From Actinomycetota bacterium (GTDB lineage Bacteria > Actinomycetota > CADDZG01 > WHSQ01), in the NCBI GenBank assembly GCA_009379915.1, contig WHSV01000002.1:1-64000 (forward strand): a stretch of DNA of 64,000 nt. Direction: 5' to 3'. How positions within the stretch are numbered: position 1 is the stretch's first letter; each line of letters starts with the position of its first letter. The notes under the pieces were generated by a model. It had not been told where the DNA came from and made no database searches. It saw only the letters and a list, made by a program, of their open reading frames with translations. Shown here one piece after another: positions 27,051-36,010 of the stretch. A program made the translations under genes and the position numbers.

Positions 27051-28760
27051 CTAGCCCTTGTCGTAGAAGCGCCACCGCAGCGTCTTCCAGAGCGGGTTGT
27101 AGACAAAGCCGTCAACCCATTCCCGGTAGGCCTGCGCGTTCACCTCCTGCGCCGGATAGATCCACATCGGGTCCTCGTAGAGCATGGGCAGCAGTTCCTG
27201 GTATATCGCCTCACGCTCGGCTACGTCGGTGGTGGCGAAACCAGCGTCGATGAGCTCGGCGATCTCGTCCGGGTTCTCGTAACCGTTGGCGAAACCGAGG
27301 CGCTCGCCCCACTCACCCTCGGGGTGCTGATAGGTCGACAGGTAGTAGTGAGGATCCACAAAGGGGTCCGCGTTCTTGATCCACATCGCGTACTCGAACG
27401 GAGAGGCACCGTGTGCCTCGTCGAATTGGCTTTCGGACACGGTCCGCACGTTGATCCTGAATTCCGGGTTAAGCGCTTCGATGCTGTCCTTGAGGATCAG
27501 TCCGATCGGCTCGAACGCGGGGTTGTCCTCGACCAGCACCGAGACCGAGAAGCCCTCGTCCCACACCCCGGCGTCCCTGAACAGCTGCTCGGCTTGTTCG
27601 AGGTCCTGCGAGTACACCGGAGCGTCCGGGTCGTATCCGAGGACGCCCGGCGGAATGTACGTCGCCGGCTCACCGAGGCCGCCCAGGATCCCGTCGATGA
27701 AGGCGTCGTAGTCGAACGCGAAGTTAAACGCCTGCCTGATTCTCCTGTCGTGGAAGAAGTCCGTCGGGATCGTGTCGCCGCTCGGAAGAGCACCCTCCGG
27801 AATGTTGAGGTTGAAGGCGAGCTGGAAGGGCTCGAGGAGCAGACCACCGGTATCGAGAACGACTCCCTCCGCGTCCTCGAGCTCCGGGGCGAAGGTTGGC
27901 TGGAACTGGATCGCGTCGTAGTCGCCGGCCCTGAGACCGAGCACGATCGCGCTCTCCTCCGGGACGTTCTGCCAGCGAGCATCGAGCGTCGCCGGCTCAC
28001 CCCAGTAGTCATCGAAGACCTCGAAATTGAGCTGCTCGTTCCGCTCCCAGGAGATGAACTCGTGGGGGCCGGTTCCCACCATGTTCCCGTCCATGAACTC
28101 GTTCGGCTCATCGGCGGTCACTCCCCCATTGCTCTCGACCGCTTCCATGCTGACGATCGCGGCGGGAGTCGAATACACGACGGAGCTGACGAAGGCCGCG
28201 TTCGGTTGCTGGAGCGTCACCTCGAACGTGAAGTCGTCGACGGCGCGGGTCTCGGCGATCGTGTCGCTGAGCGTGCTCGCCTGCCCCTCCGGGAGGTTCA
28301 TCTCCATGGCTCGGTCCCATGAGTACTTGACAACCTCGGCCGTGAGCTCCGAGCCGTCGTGGAAGGTAACTCCCTCGCGGATGGGGAAGGTGTAGGTCAG
28401 GCCGTCTTCGGACACGAGACCGTTCTCCTCGGTCGGCACCTCGGACGCGAGCGCGGGTATGGGCTCCGGTCCATCGGGACCGATGTCAACCAGGAACTCG
28501 TAGACTTGGATGATGGCCTGCTCGCCGTACTCGCCGAGCGCGGCGCGAGCGGGGTCAAGAGTCGTGGGCTCCCCATCGAGGGCGTGGACGAACACCCCCG
28601 GGTTATTGACGTCACCACCCGCGTCCTCGCCGCCCAGCTCCTCCGTGTCCGTGGCCGCCCCGTCGCATGCGGCCGCCAACAGCAGAGCGGCGGCCACCAG
28701 GGCCCATCTCGCAAGCACCGACTTCCTTCTGGTAGCGGACCCTCCCATGACCCATCCCAT
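27051..28760 (-). CDS. peptide ABC transporter substrate-binding lipoprotein (SBP_bac_5, OppA/DppA-like)
   Basis: This is a 569-residue extracytoplasmic binding protein. The lipoprotein signal peptide ends at LLLAAAC with Cys 32, followed by an acidic Gly-rich linker. SBP_bac_5 landmarks: VFVHALDGEPTTLDPARAAL, YTFPIREGVTFHDGSELTAE, MVGTGPHEFISW and the C-terminal YQELLPMLYEDPMWIYPAQ. The ATG at 28760 has AAAGGAG at good spacing. It is the first gene of the transporter operon and diverges from an M24-family gene across operator 4, so import and catabolism are probably switched together. Ligand unknown. Confidence 0.93.
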   Translation of the reverse strand: MGWVMGGSATRRKSVLARWALVAAALLLAAACDGAATDTEELGGEDAGGDVNNPGVFVHALDGEPTTLDPARAALGEYGEQAIIQVYEFLVDIGPDGPEPIPALASEVPTEENGLVSEDGLTYTFPIREGVTFHDGSELTAEVVKYSWDRAMEMNLPEGQASTLSDTIAETRAVDDFTFEVTLQQPNAAFVSSVVYSTPAAIVSMEAVESNGGVTADEPNEFMDGNMVGTGPHEFISWERNEQLNFEVFDDYWGEPATLDARWQNVPEESAIVLGLRAGDYDAIQFQPTFAPELEDAEGVVLDTGGLLLEPFQLAFNLNIPEGALPSGDTIPTDFFHDRRIRQAFNFAFDYDAFIDGILGGLGEPATYIPPGVLGYDPDAPVYSQDLEQAEQLFRDAGVWDEGFSVSVLVEDNPAFEPIGLILKDSIEALNPEFRINVRTVSESQFDEAHGASPFEYAMWIKNADPFVDPHYYLSTYQHPEGEWGERLGFANGYENPDEIAELIDAGFATTDVAEREAIYQELLPMLYEDPMWIYPAQEVNAQAYREWVDGFVYNPLWKTLRWRFYDKG

Positions 28761-28885
28761 CCCTGGGCTCCTTTCCTGCCGTTCCCCGATGAGACCCCGC
28801 GGCTCCGACCCCTCCTACAGACCGGCTAACGGTGACGTCGACCACGGTGCCTTGGCGGGCATCCTATGTAATCGCCCGCAGCTAT

Positions 28886-28897
28886 GCAAACGTTTGC
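28886..28897. promoter_or_regulatory. putative LacI-family operator 4 (GCAAACGTTTGC)
   Basis: This perfect 12-bp palindrome lies in the gap between the divergent binding-protein gene and the M24-family gene. TATCGT (28898-28903) directly follows on the plus strand and may be a -10 element. One site here could control both the transporter operon and the five-gene plus-strand catabolic operon. Confidence 0.82.
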
Positions 28898-28945
28898 TAT
28901 CGTCTGGGTTCCGCCCCCCGCCACCGAGAGGAGAGCGCCGAAGCA

Positions 28946-30241
28946 ATGCGAGCGACCGACTTCGCCGAGGCCCGTGCCGCCATCGACGACATGGGGAACT
29001 TTGCCAATCTGACCAACACGGGATGGCACCACGATGCCGTCTACGAGACCTTCTCGGATGCCGAGTACCGTCGCCGCTACGAGGCGGTATACGCCCAGAT
29101 GGACGCTCTGGGACTCGACGCACTGATCGTCGGAGGGGGGCCGAGCCACTGGAGCTCGGGCGGGGGCATGCTGTGGCTTACGGGGCACTGGGAGTGGCAC
29201 GCCCTGGCCTGTTACGTGCTCGTCCCCCGCCGGGCCGAGCCCGTTCTCGTCTACTCCATGGGTGGCAGCCACCTCGAGTCGATCCGGCTGCTGTCGTGGG
29301 TGACAGACGTCCGTCCCTCGATGGGCGGACGCTTCGGCCGCGTGCTCGCGGAGGCGATCGTGGAAAAGGGTCTCGATCGCGGCCGCATCGGCCATCCACC
29401 GATAGACACGCGCCACATGGATTACATGCCCCTGAATCAGTACCGCGACCTTCAAGACGCGTTGCCGGATGCGGAGCTTGTGCTCACCGACGACATATTT
29501 CACGACCTCTTCGTCGTGAAGTCGGCCGAGGAGCTCGACTGCGTTCGCGTTGCGGGCCGGTTGTGCGTCGACGCGTTCGGTGCCATGGTCGATCGCGCCC
29601 GCCCCGGCGCCACTGAAGAGGACCTGCGAGCAGCCGCGGCGAGCGCGATCTATGAGGGGGGCGGAGAGGTCGACTTCCTCATCATTGGTTCCACCTCCAC
29701 CCACGAGCCCCATCTCATCTTTGGCAATCCTCGCCCCTCCCGTCGCGCTCTGAAAGACGGAGACGTTGTCCTGAACGAACTGGCGGCCGGCTATCGCGGC
29801 TATACGGCTCAGATCGGGATGCCGATCTTCGTCGGCGAACCCGAGGGGTCAGCGCGCCGGTTCTTCGAAGAGGTTACGCTGCCGGGTTTCCTGAGGATAG
29901 AAGCGGAGCTGCAACCCGGCAGGACGATGAACGACGTCGAGCGCGCGGCTCGCTTCTTCAGGGACAACGGCTACCAGTCGCGGCCGATCCACCTGCACGG
30001 AATCGACCTCGTGACAGGCCCCCCTCACGTGTACGTGGGCCACGGGTCCGACGAAGTGATACGCCCCGGCCAGGTCCTGATGCTCGAGCCCAATCCCATA
30101 CGCGCGGACGGCAACCTCGGCATGTTCTTCGGCCACACCTACATCGTCACCGAGACCGGCAGCGAGAGAATCACCGACTACCCGCTCGATATCGTGATCA
30201 CGAAAATAGACAGGAAGGAGAGACGTGACTCAGCGCATTGA
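28946..30241 (+). CDS. M24-family (creatinase/Xaa-Pro peptidase-fold) protein lacking metal ligands
   Basis: This is 431 residues from ATG 28946 (GAGAGGAG upstream); a longer frame would include the operator. Creatinase_N domain (residues about 40-190) and pita-bread M24 domain follow. At the five canonical metal positions (D, D, H, E, E) I read Asn 277 (VVLNELAAGY), Gln 289 (YTAQIG), His 351 (HLHGID), Glu 381 (LMLEPNP) and Gly 396 (FFGHTYIVTE). Three ligands are therefore lost, which argues against a metallopeptidase. Creatinase itself is a metal-free member that hydrolyses a C-N bond. It is the first gene of the plus-strand operon with two hydrolases, a flavoprotein and a permease. Confidence 0.85.
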   Translation: MRATDFAEARAAIDDMGNFANLTNTGWHHDAVYETFSDAEYRRRYEAVYAQMDALGLDALIVGGGPSHWSSGGGMLWLTGHWEWHALACYVLVPRRAEPVLVYSMGGSHLESIRLLSWVTDVRPSMGGRFGRVLAEAIVEKGLDRGRIGHPPIDTRHMDYMPLNQYRDLQDALPDAELVLTDDIFHDLFVVKSAEELDCVRVAGRLCVDAFGAMVDRARPGATEEDLRAAAASAIYEGGGEVDFLIIGSTSTHEPHLIFGNPRPSRRALKDGDVVLNELAAGYRGYTAQIGMPIFVGEPEGSARRFFEEVTLPGFLRIEAELQPGRTMNDVERAARFFRDNGYQSRPIHLHGIDLVTGPPHVYVGHGSDEVIRPGQVLMLEPNPIRADGNLGMFFGHTYIVTETGSERITDYPLDIVITKIDRKERRDSAH

Positions 30242-31190
30242 GCGGCCCGCCGGGTGGCGCTTCCACACCGGGAAGCCCGTCGTCGAGCCACTCGACTTCG
30301 TCACCGACCTTGAGGGCGAGCCCCCACTGTCGTTGCACATGATCTACACGCTCGACGGTGCCTACGTCCCAGCCGTCGTGCGCCAACCGGGGGCGCCCCC
30401 ACCGTGGCCGGCGGTCATCTGCTTTCACGGCGGATCGGGCGGCCTCGGTCACTCGTTTCTCGTCGAGCAGATGCGCAACCGGGGCTGGTTGTTCGATCGA
30501 CTGGCCGACGAGGGCTACCTGGTCTGCAACGCCGAGGGCCGAATGGAGAACGAAGACCAGTACGACAAGGATCTCCCGGCCGTCCTCGACCATCAGGACG
30601 TGGCCGAGGTCTTTCGCTACGTTCAGCGTCTCTCCGTCGTCGACCCGCAGAGAATCGGAACCTTCGGCGTCAGTCACGGAGGGGAGATTCAGATGAAGCT
30701 CATGGCCGAGATCGGTGAGGGTCCCGCGGCCATGGTCCCCAGCGAGCCCGCGGTGATCGAGTTCCTCGGTCTCCAGCACGAGGGAGGCGCCGACGAGGGC
30801 TGGGCTGTCGAGGACAGCTCAGGCCCCCGCGTCGAGGAGAAGCTCCAGTTCCGGCACGACGTGTCGGATGACGAGATCGACTTCCCCGCGGCGTGGGAAC
30901 GAATCCAACGCATCTCGGATGACGTTCGAATCCTCGTGCTTGGTCGAGACGACGACCACCTCCAGGGTCTCTTCAAGAAACTGCACGAGCTCCTCACGCG
31001 GGCGGGCAAACAGGCCGAGTGGGCGACCTTCGATCATCCAGAGCACGCCTATCACTGGGGGCCCGAACGCAGCGGGCGTGGCTATGAACCGGACGACATC
31101 CAACAGGCAACGATTGATCGCCTCATCGAGTTCCTGAACGCCAACGTGCGAGACCTCTCGAGCCGGCCGGTCGTAGAGCCGGCCACCTGA
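30225..31190 (+). CDS. alpha/beta hydrolase (prolyl oligopeptidase/dienelactone-type)
   Basis: This is a 321-residue serine hydrolase. The oxyanion region AVICFHGGSGGLGHSF, nucleophile elbow GTFGVSHGGEIQ (Ser near residue 154) and candidate catalytic His in DHPEHAYHWG are visible. The acid may be in RILVLGRDDDH. The GTG start overlaps the 3' end of the M24-family gene by 17 nt, so the two are coupled. Substrate may be an ester, amide or lactone formed during catabolism of the imported compound; this is inference. Confidence 0.87.
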   Translation: MTQRIERPAGWRFHTGKPVVEPLDFVTDLEGEPPLSLHMIYTLDGAYVPAVVRQPGAPPPWPAVICFHGGSGGLGHSFLVEQMRNRGWLFDRLADEGYLVCNAEGRMENEDQYDKDLPAVLDHQDVAEVFRYVQRLSVVDPQRIGTFGVSHGGEIQMKLMAEIGEGPAAMVPSEPAVIEFLGLQHEGGADEGWAVEDSSGPRVEEKLQFRHDVSDDEIDFPAAWERIQRISDDVRILVLGRDDDHLQGLFKKLHELLTRAGKQAEWATFDHPEHAYHWGPERSGRGYEPDDIQQATIDRLIEFLNANVRDLSSRPVVEPAT

Positions 31191-31207
31191 GAGTTCGGGG
31201 CGCTCCC

Positions 31208-32266
31208 ATGGACGACCGAGTAGCGAGCGCGATTGCGCACTGGAAGCCGCGCTTCACCGCGAACGGAATCGCGGCATCCGACTTCGAGCGGATCACGCAC
31301 GACCTCCAATGCTGGGATGAATGGTGCGGCGCGTGGTCGCGCGCCGGACGGGAGCACGAGGACCTCGGTCGCGAGGCCCTGGCCGCTCACCGTGCGCTTT
31401 CGGCGGGGGCGCATCTGCGGCAGGCGGCCGTCCTGTACCACTTCGCCAAGTTCGTGTTCGTAGAGGATCCCGACCAGATGAGGAGTGCACACATGAGCGC
31501 CGTGGGGTGTCTCACCGATGCCCTGCCCTATCTCGACCCGCCCGGCGAGCGGCACGAGATCCCCTTTGAAAACGGCGCTCTCGTCGGGATCCTTCGGAGA
31601 CCGTCCGGCAGCGGCCCGCACCCCGTCGTGGTGCTCGTGCCCGGGCTGGACTCGGCGAAGGAGGAGTTCGCGCCCACGGAAGATCTTTTCCTCGAGCGAG
31701 GCCTGGCGACCTTCTCCGTTGACGGGCCGGGCCAGGGGGAAGCGGAGTACGACCTGGCGATCAGGGGTGACTGGGAGGTCCCGGGTTCTGCGATCGTCGA
31801 TTACCTCTCGGCGCAAGGCGGCATTGACCCTGATCGAATCGGATTGTGGGGGGTGAGTCTCGGGGGTTACTACGCGCCACGAATCGCCAGCGGAGTCGCC
31901 GGCATCCGGGCGTGCATCGCGCTGGCGGGACCCTACGACTTCGGTTCCATCTGGGACGGCCTCCCCGTGCTCACACGCGAGAGCTTTCGGGTTCGTTCGA
32001 AGGTCGACACCGAGGACGATGCGCGGGGTCACGCCCAAAGCCTGTCCCTCGAGGGACGAGCCGGGGCCATCACCGCTCCGCTCCAGATCGTCATGGGCAA
32101 GCAAGATCGTCTGATCCCATGGCAACACGCGCAGCGACTGGCGGACACGACCGGCGGCGAGGCCTGCCTTCTGTTGCTCGAAGATGGCAACCACGGCTGC
32201 GCCAACGTCGCTTACAAGCACCGCTATCGAAGCGCCGACTGGATGGTTCGGCGACTCACAACCTGA
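31208..32266 (+). CDS. alpha/beta hydrolase resembling FrsA / 2,6-dihydroxypseudooxynicotine hydrolase
   Basis: This is a 352-residue hydrolase with an all-helical N-terminal domain of about 115 residues and a C-terminal alpha/beta domain. Motifs: VVVLVPGLDSAKEEF oxyanion loop, nucleophile elbow GLWGVSLGGYYAPR, acid in VMGKQDRLIP and His in EDGNHGCANVAYK. This domain order is that of the FrsA-like family, which includes the C-C bond hydrolase of nicotine breakdown. The assignment to that branch is from overall layout, not an alignment. It follows the first hydrolase by 17 nt and precedes the flavoprotein gene. Confidence 0.87.
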   Translation: MDDRVASAIAHWKPRFTANGIAASDFERITHDLQCWDEWCGAWSRAGREHEDLGREALAAHRALSAGAHLRQAAVLYHFAKFVFVEDPDQMRSAHMSAVGCLTDALPYLDPPGERHEIPFENGALVGILRRPSGSGPHPVVVLVPGLDSAKEEFAPTEDLFLERGLATFSVDGPGQGEAEYDLAIRGDWEVPGSAIVDYLSAQGGIDPDRIGLWGVSLGGYYAPRIASGVAGIRACIALAGPYDFGSIWDGLPVLTRESFRVRSKVDTEDDARGHAQSLSLEGRAGAITAPLQIVMGKQDRLIPWQHAQRLADTTGGEACLLLLEDGNHGCANVAYKHRYRSADWMVRRLTT

Positions 32267-32295
32267 AGCGCGGCCGGGAGATCGAGGAGCGGTCA

Positions 32296-33837
32296 ATGCA
32301 GGAACCAGACGTCGTCGTTGCGGGGGCCGGACACAACAGCCTGATAGCCGCCGCGTATCTCGCCGTTGCGGGTCTGCGAGTGACCGTGCTCGAGGCGCGC
32401 GACGTAATCGGGGGAAACACGGTTACCGAGGAACTGACGCTTCCCGGATACCTGCACGATTCGTGCTCGAGCGCTCACGTTCTCATTCAGTCCAACCCGC
32501 TTATGCGCAACAACGAACTGCGTCTCGACCGCTACGGCCTGCGCTACGTTTTCACGGACCCCCCGTTGGTCATGCCGTTCCCCGACGGCGCGAGCATCAC
32601 GATGTGGCGCGATCGAGATCGCACCGCGAGCGAGCTCGAGCGCTTCTCGCCGGGCGATGCGAAGTCGTATTTGAATCTACTTACCGAGTGGGACGAGCTG
32701 AAAGCGCACCACGGCTTCCTGAGTAATTCGCCTCCGAGCGCGTCCACGGTGGACTCAGATGTGGGCCGGCGCTACGCGCGCCTGAATGCTCGCAGCGCGA
32801 AGGAGGTCATCTTCGATCGCTTCGAGGACCCGCACGTTCGTTCCCTGCTCATGTGGCTCGCGTTCGCCACGATTCAAGATCCCGAACGCCCCGGCACGGG
32901 CATCCTTCCCATGTCGGTGACCGCGGGACGACAGGAGTTCGGGTGGGCCACGCCCATCGGCGGCTCGGGAATGCTCCCGCAGGCTCTCCGCCAACTCATC
33001 GAAGACAACGGCGGCAGCATCGTCACCGGCTCACCGGTGACCGAGATAACGGTCACCAAAGGACGAGCGTCGGGCGTCGCTACGGCCGATGGAACGAGGT
33101 ACCCGGCGCGGCGGGCGGTGCTGTCGACGATCCACGCCGCGCTGCTCCCGGAGGTCCTGCCTGAGGGTTCCCTGCCAGCTTCGTTCGTGTCACGCGTACG
33201 AAGTTGGAAGCCCGGGTTGACGCTCTTCGCGGTTCACCTCGCGCTCCGTTCGAAACCGAGGTTCAAGACGGACGGGGGACTGCGGGGTTCGGTCGCGGGA
33301 GCCATCGGCTCGTCCGATGGGCTTCTCGCGCAGATCGAGGCGCATCGCTCCGGACTGACCGACGAGCGCGACCCCTGGGTGCTCGTCGTCAATCCGTGCG
33401 AGGTGGACCCGGCGCGCGCTCCGAACGGGGGCGCGACCCTGAAGCTGCTCACCATCGCGCCACGGAGTCTCGACGGGGCCGATTGGACAACCGAGAAACA
33501 TCGTTTCGCCACAAAGCTGGTCGAGCTCGCGGCCTCTCGGATGGACTTCGAGGAGGACGACATCCTCGCGCTTACACCCGAGAGCCCAATCGATCTCGAA
33601 GAGCGCAATCCACACAACCTGTGGGGATCCTGTCACGGGGGTGAGCTGTCCGCCGAGCAGTCCGGAGTCAATCGGCCGGCCCCCGGCTACTCAACCTATC
33701 GAATGCCGGTCGACGGGCTCTATCAGACCGGGGCGACGACTCACCCTGGTGGCTCCGTGTCGGGACGGCCGGGTCGGAACGCCGCGCGCGTCCTGCTCGC
33801 CGACCTCGGTCTCGACCCGGACCTGGTGGTGGTGTGA
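32296..33837 (+). CDS. phytoene desaturase-like NAD(P)/FAD-dependent oxidoreductase
   Basis: This is 513 residues from ATG 32296, with GAGGAG 6 nt upstream; the open frame further upstream is antisense-like composition and is left out. The dinucleotide motif VVVAGAGHNSLIAAAYLAVA and EARDVIGGNTVTEE define the phytoene desaturase/PYROXD2-like amine-oxidase superfamily. The C-terminal FAD motif is DGLYQTGATTHPGGSVSGRPG. Members desaturate or oxidise C-C or C-N bonds. The next gene starts within its stop region (GTGTGA), showing coupling. Probably one oxidation step of the regulon's substrate. Confidence 0.9.
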   Translation: MQEPDVVVAGAGHNSLIAAAYLAVAGLRVTVLEARDVIGGNTVTEELTLPGYLHDSCSSAHVLIQSNPLMRNNELRLDRYGLRYVFTDPPLVMPFPDGASITMWRDRDRTASELERFSPGDAKSYLNLLTEWDELKAHHGFLSNSPPSASTVDSDVGRRYARLNARSAKEVIFDRFEDPHVRSLLMWLAFATIQDPERPGTGILPMSVTAGRQEFGWATPIGGSGMLPQALRQLIEDNGGSIVTGSPVTEITVTKGRASGVATADGTRYPARRAVLSTIHAALLPEVLPEGSLPASFVSRVRSWKPGLTLFAVHLALRSKPRFKTDGGLRGSVAGAIGSSDGLLAQIEAHRSGLTDERDPWVLVVNPCEVDPARAPNGGATLKLLTIAPRSLDGADWTTEKHRFATKLVELAASRMDFEEDDILALTPESPIDLEERNPHNLWGSCHGGELSAEQSGVNRPAPGYSTYRMPVDGLYQTGATTHPGGSVSGRPGRNAARVLLADLGLDPDLVVV

Positions 33838-34580
33838 GCCTCGAGCTCGACACCGTTCTGATAATGGTGGTGGCGATATCGCTCGGCGGCCTCGTCAAGG
33901 GAGTAACCGGGCAGGGTTTGCCGCAGATCGCGATCCCGGTCATGGCCACGTTTCTCGGCGTGGAGGCCGCGGTCGTCATCATGACGATCCCCGGAATCGT
34001 CACCAACTCGTGGCTGATGTGGAAACACCGTCACCACTTCGGCGGTACGCGCGACCTGCCGGTCCTCCTGGTCACGGGAACCGCCGGAGTCGTGGCCGGG
34101 ACCATCCTGCTCGACAGCCTCAACGACAAGGTCCTCTCCTTGACGCTGGCGAGCGTGATCGTTGGCTACGCGGTCATCTTCTTCACCCACCCCAGCCTTC
34201 GGCTCGAACCTGAGGTCACGCGCTACACATCGGCGCCGCTCGGTGTGGCCTCCGGGGTGCTCCAGGGAGCCACGGGTGGGTCGGGTCCGCTGCTTGCCAC
34301 CTATCTTCACGGCTATCGCCTGGACAAGCAGGTCTACGTCATCTCGATCACGACCATCTTTCAGGTCTTCGCGGTGGTGCAGTCGGTCACGCTGTTAGGA
34401 GTCGGGCTCTACACGACCGAGCTGTTCTTCTTGAGCCTGTTGTCTCTCATTCCCATCATGGCGATGCTGGGAGTCGGAGTGCGCCTCACCGACCGGATTT
34501 CGCGACGGACCTTCGACCTGATCGTGCTGGCGGTGCTCCTCGCAACCGCAGTGAAGCTCATCTTCGACGGGCTCACCTAA
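33834..34580 (+). CDS. TSUP (TauE/SafE) family permease
   Basis: This is a 248-residue protein with about eight membrane segments. The family hallmark repeats are GLVKGVTGQGLPQIAIPVMA near the N-terminus and GVASGVLQGATGGSGPLLATY in the middle. TSUP proteins move small organic or sulfur anions such as sulfite, sulfoacetate or organic acids, often as exporters. The GTG start overlaps the flavoprotein stop. As the last gene of the operon it could remove a waste anion or import a substrate. Ends 8 bp before the convergent M24-family gene. Confidence 0.9.
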   Translation: MSLELDTVLIMVVAISLGGLVKGVTGQGLPQIAIPVMATFLGVEAAVVIMTIPGIVTNSWLMWKHRHHFGGTRDLPVLLVTGTAGVVAGTILLDSLNDKVLSLTLASVIVGYAVIFFTHPSLRLEPEVTRYTSAPLGVASGVLQGATGGSGPLLATYLHGYRLDKQVYVISITTIFQVFAVVQSVTLLGVGLYTTELFFLSLLSLIPIMAMLGVGVRLTDRISRRTFDLIVLAVLLATAVKLIFDGLT

Positions 34581-34588
34581 CCTCGCGC

Positions 34589-35935
34589 CTACTTCGGTGC
34601 GGCCGCCCCTTCACCTTTCGCGCTCTGCGTCACCGCCTCGGTCGTGGCGCGATTGAGCGGAGACTGTGTTTCGCGCGTCGTCGGGAGGGGGCCGGTGGCG
34701 GTGTAGTAGCGCTGTCCCGCGACCATGAGCTGCTCTGCGGGGAAGCGGGTAATGACCTCGGACCCGTCCGCCGTGACCACGAGCTGCTCCTCGATGCGGG
34801 CGGCCGACCATCCATCGGCCGCGGGCCAGAAGGTCTCGAGCGCGAAGACCATGCCCTCCTCGATGGGCTCTGGGTGGTCGAGCGATACGAGCCTGCTGAA
34901 AACGGGCTTCTCCCAGATCGACATGCCGACGCCGTGCCCGAACTGCAGGGCGAAGGCGGCCTCCTCGTCGGGGAAACCGAAATCCTCCGCCTTGGGCCAG
35001 ACCTCTACCACGTCGGCCGTCGTCACGCCCGGTTTGATGAGTGCGATCGCCTCGTCGAGCATGGCCCTGCATCGGACGTATGCGTCAACCTGAACCTGCG
35101 ACGCGCTTCCTATTGCGAAGGTCCGGTAGTAACAGGTCTTGTAACCCATATAACTGTGGAGTATGTCGAAATACGCAGGGTCGCCGGGTCGCAGAACGCG
35201 GTCGGTGTAGACGTGCGGGTGCGGGTTGCAGCGCTCTCCTGAGATGGCATTGACACCCTCGACGAACTCGGAGCCCAGATCGTAGAGAACCTTGTTCACC
35301 AACGCGACGCACTCGTTCTCTTTTATCCCCGGCTTCATGGCGCGGTAGAGCTCCTCGTACGCGGCATCGACCATCATGCACGCGGTGTTCAGAAGAGTTA
35401 TCTCATCCTCGGTCTTGATGACCCGCGCCCTCTGCATGAGCTGTTGCCCGTCGACGACCTCGATGCCCTCGGCCTGGAGTGCAAAGAGTACGGGGAGCTC
35501 GATGGCATCGACGCCGACCGGGTCGCCGAGAAGACCGCGCTCCTCGAGCTCGACGCGGACCTTCTTGGCCACGTCCTCCGCTCGTCCCGACTCGGGCGAC
35601 ATCGCCCCGCGCAGAGTTGAGATGCCGGCGCGCGACCTCTCCCCCAGCCATGGATTGTAGAGCTGATGATGCCGCGCGGCCGAGCCGAAGTCCCACATGA
35701 TCGGCTCGTCGCCTCTTGGGAGCAGACAGAAGCGGTTGAGCTTGTCCTGAGCCCAGGTCCCGATATGCGTCGCCGTTATGTAGCGGATGTTGTTCATGTC
35801 GAAGCACAACAGCGCTCCGCACTCGGAGTGACTCAGAACGTCCTTGGCGCGCTCGAGCCGCTGCGTTCGCAGCCGGCCCATGTCGACGCGCTCCTCCCAG
35901 TCGACGTTCATCAGCCCAAAGGTCTTGAGGCCCAT
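34589..35935 (-). CDS. second M24-family (creatinase/DddP-like) protein
   Basis: This is 448 residues; the ATG has GAGGAG upstream. The N-terminal domain (LLCFDMNNIRYITATHIGTW...IMWDFGSA) resembles the subgroup that contains the DMSP lyase DddP and creatinase-like enzymes. In the catalytic domain, metal positions read Asp 257, Cys 268 (in YKTCYYRTF, where Asp is expected), His 334 (FGHGVG), Glu 367 and Glu 382. One ligand is thus replaced by Cys, so standard aminopeptidase activity is doubtful. It is a single-gene unit preceded by operator 5. Confidence 0.87.
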   Translation of the reverse strand: MGLKTFGLMNVDWEERVDMGRLRTQRLERAKDVLSHSECGALLCFDMNNIRYITATHIGTWAQDKLNRFCLLPRGDEPIMWDFGSAARHHQLYNPWLGERSRAGISTLRGAMSPESGRAEDVAKKVRVELEERGLLGDPVGVDAIELPVLFALQAEGIEVVDGQQLMQRARVIKTEDEITLLNTACMMVDAAYEELYRAMKPGIKENECVALVNKVLYDLGSEFVEGVNAISGERCNPHPHVYTDRVLRPGDPAYFDILHSYMGYKTCYYRTFAIGSASQVQVDAYVRCRAMLDEAIALIKPGVTTADVVEVWPKAEDFGFPDEEAAFALQFGHGVGMSIWEKPVFSRLVSLDHPEPIEEGMVFALETFWPAADGWSAARIEEQLVVTADGSEVITRFPAEQLMVAGQRYYTATGPLPTTRETQSPLNRATTEAVTQSAKGEGAAAPK

Positions 35936-36010
35936 GTGACTCCTCGGTGTCGTTTCCTCAGCGTAAGCCCGTGGTTCGCGCGACGACGAGCGTGCGTCCC
36001 CCCGTCTGCC

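Noticed and set aside
31846-32295. N-terminal extension of the phytoene desaturase-like gene by 150 codons
   Set aside because: The extension overlaps the upstream hydrolase gene and has arginine-rich shadow composition; ATG 32296 has a good ribosome site and starts at the Rossmann motif.
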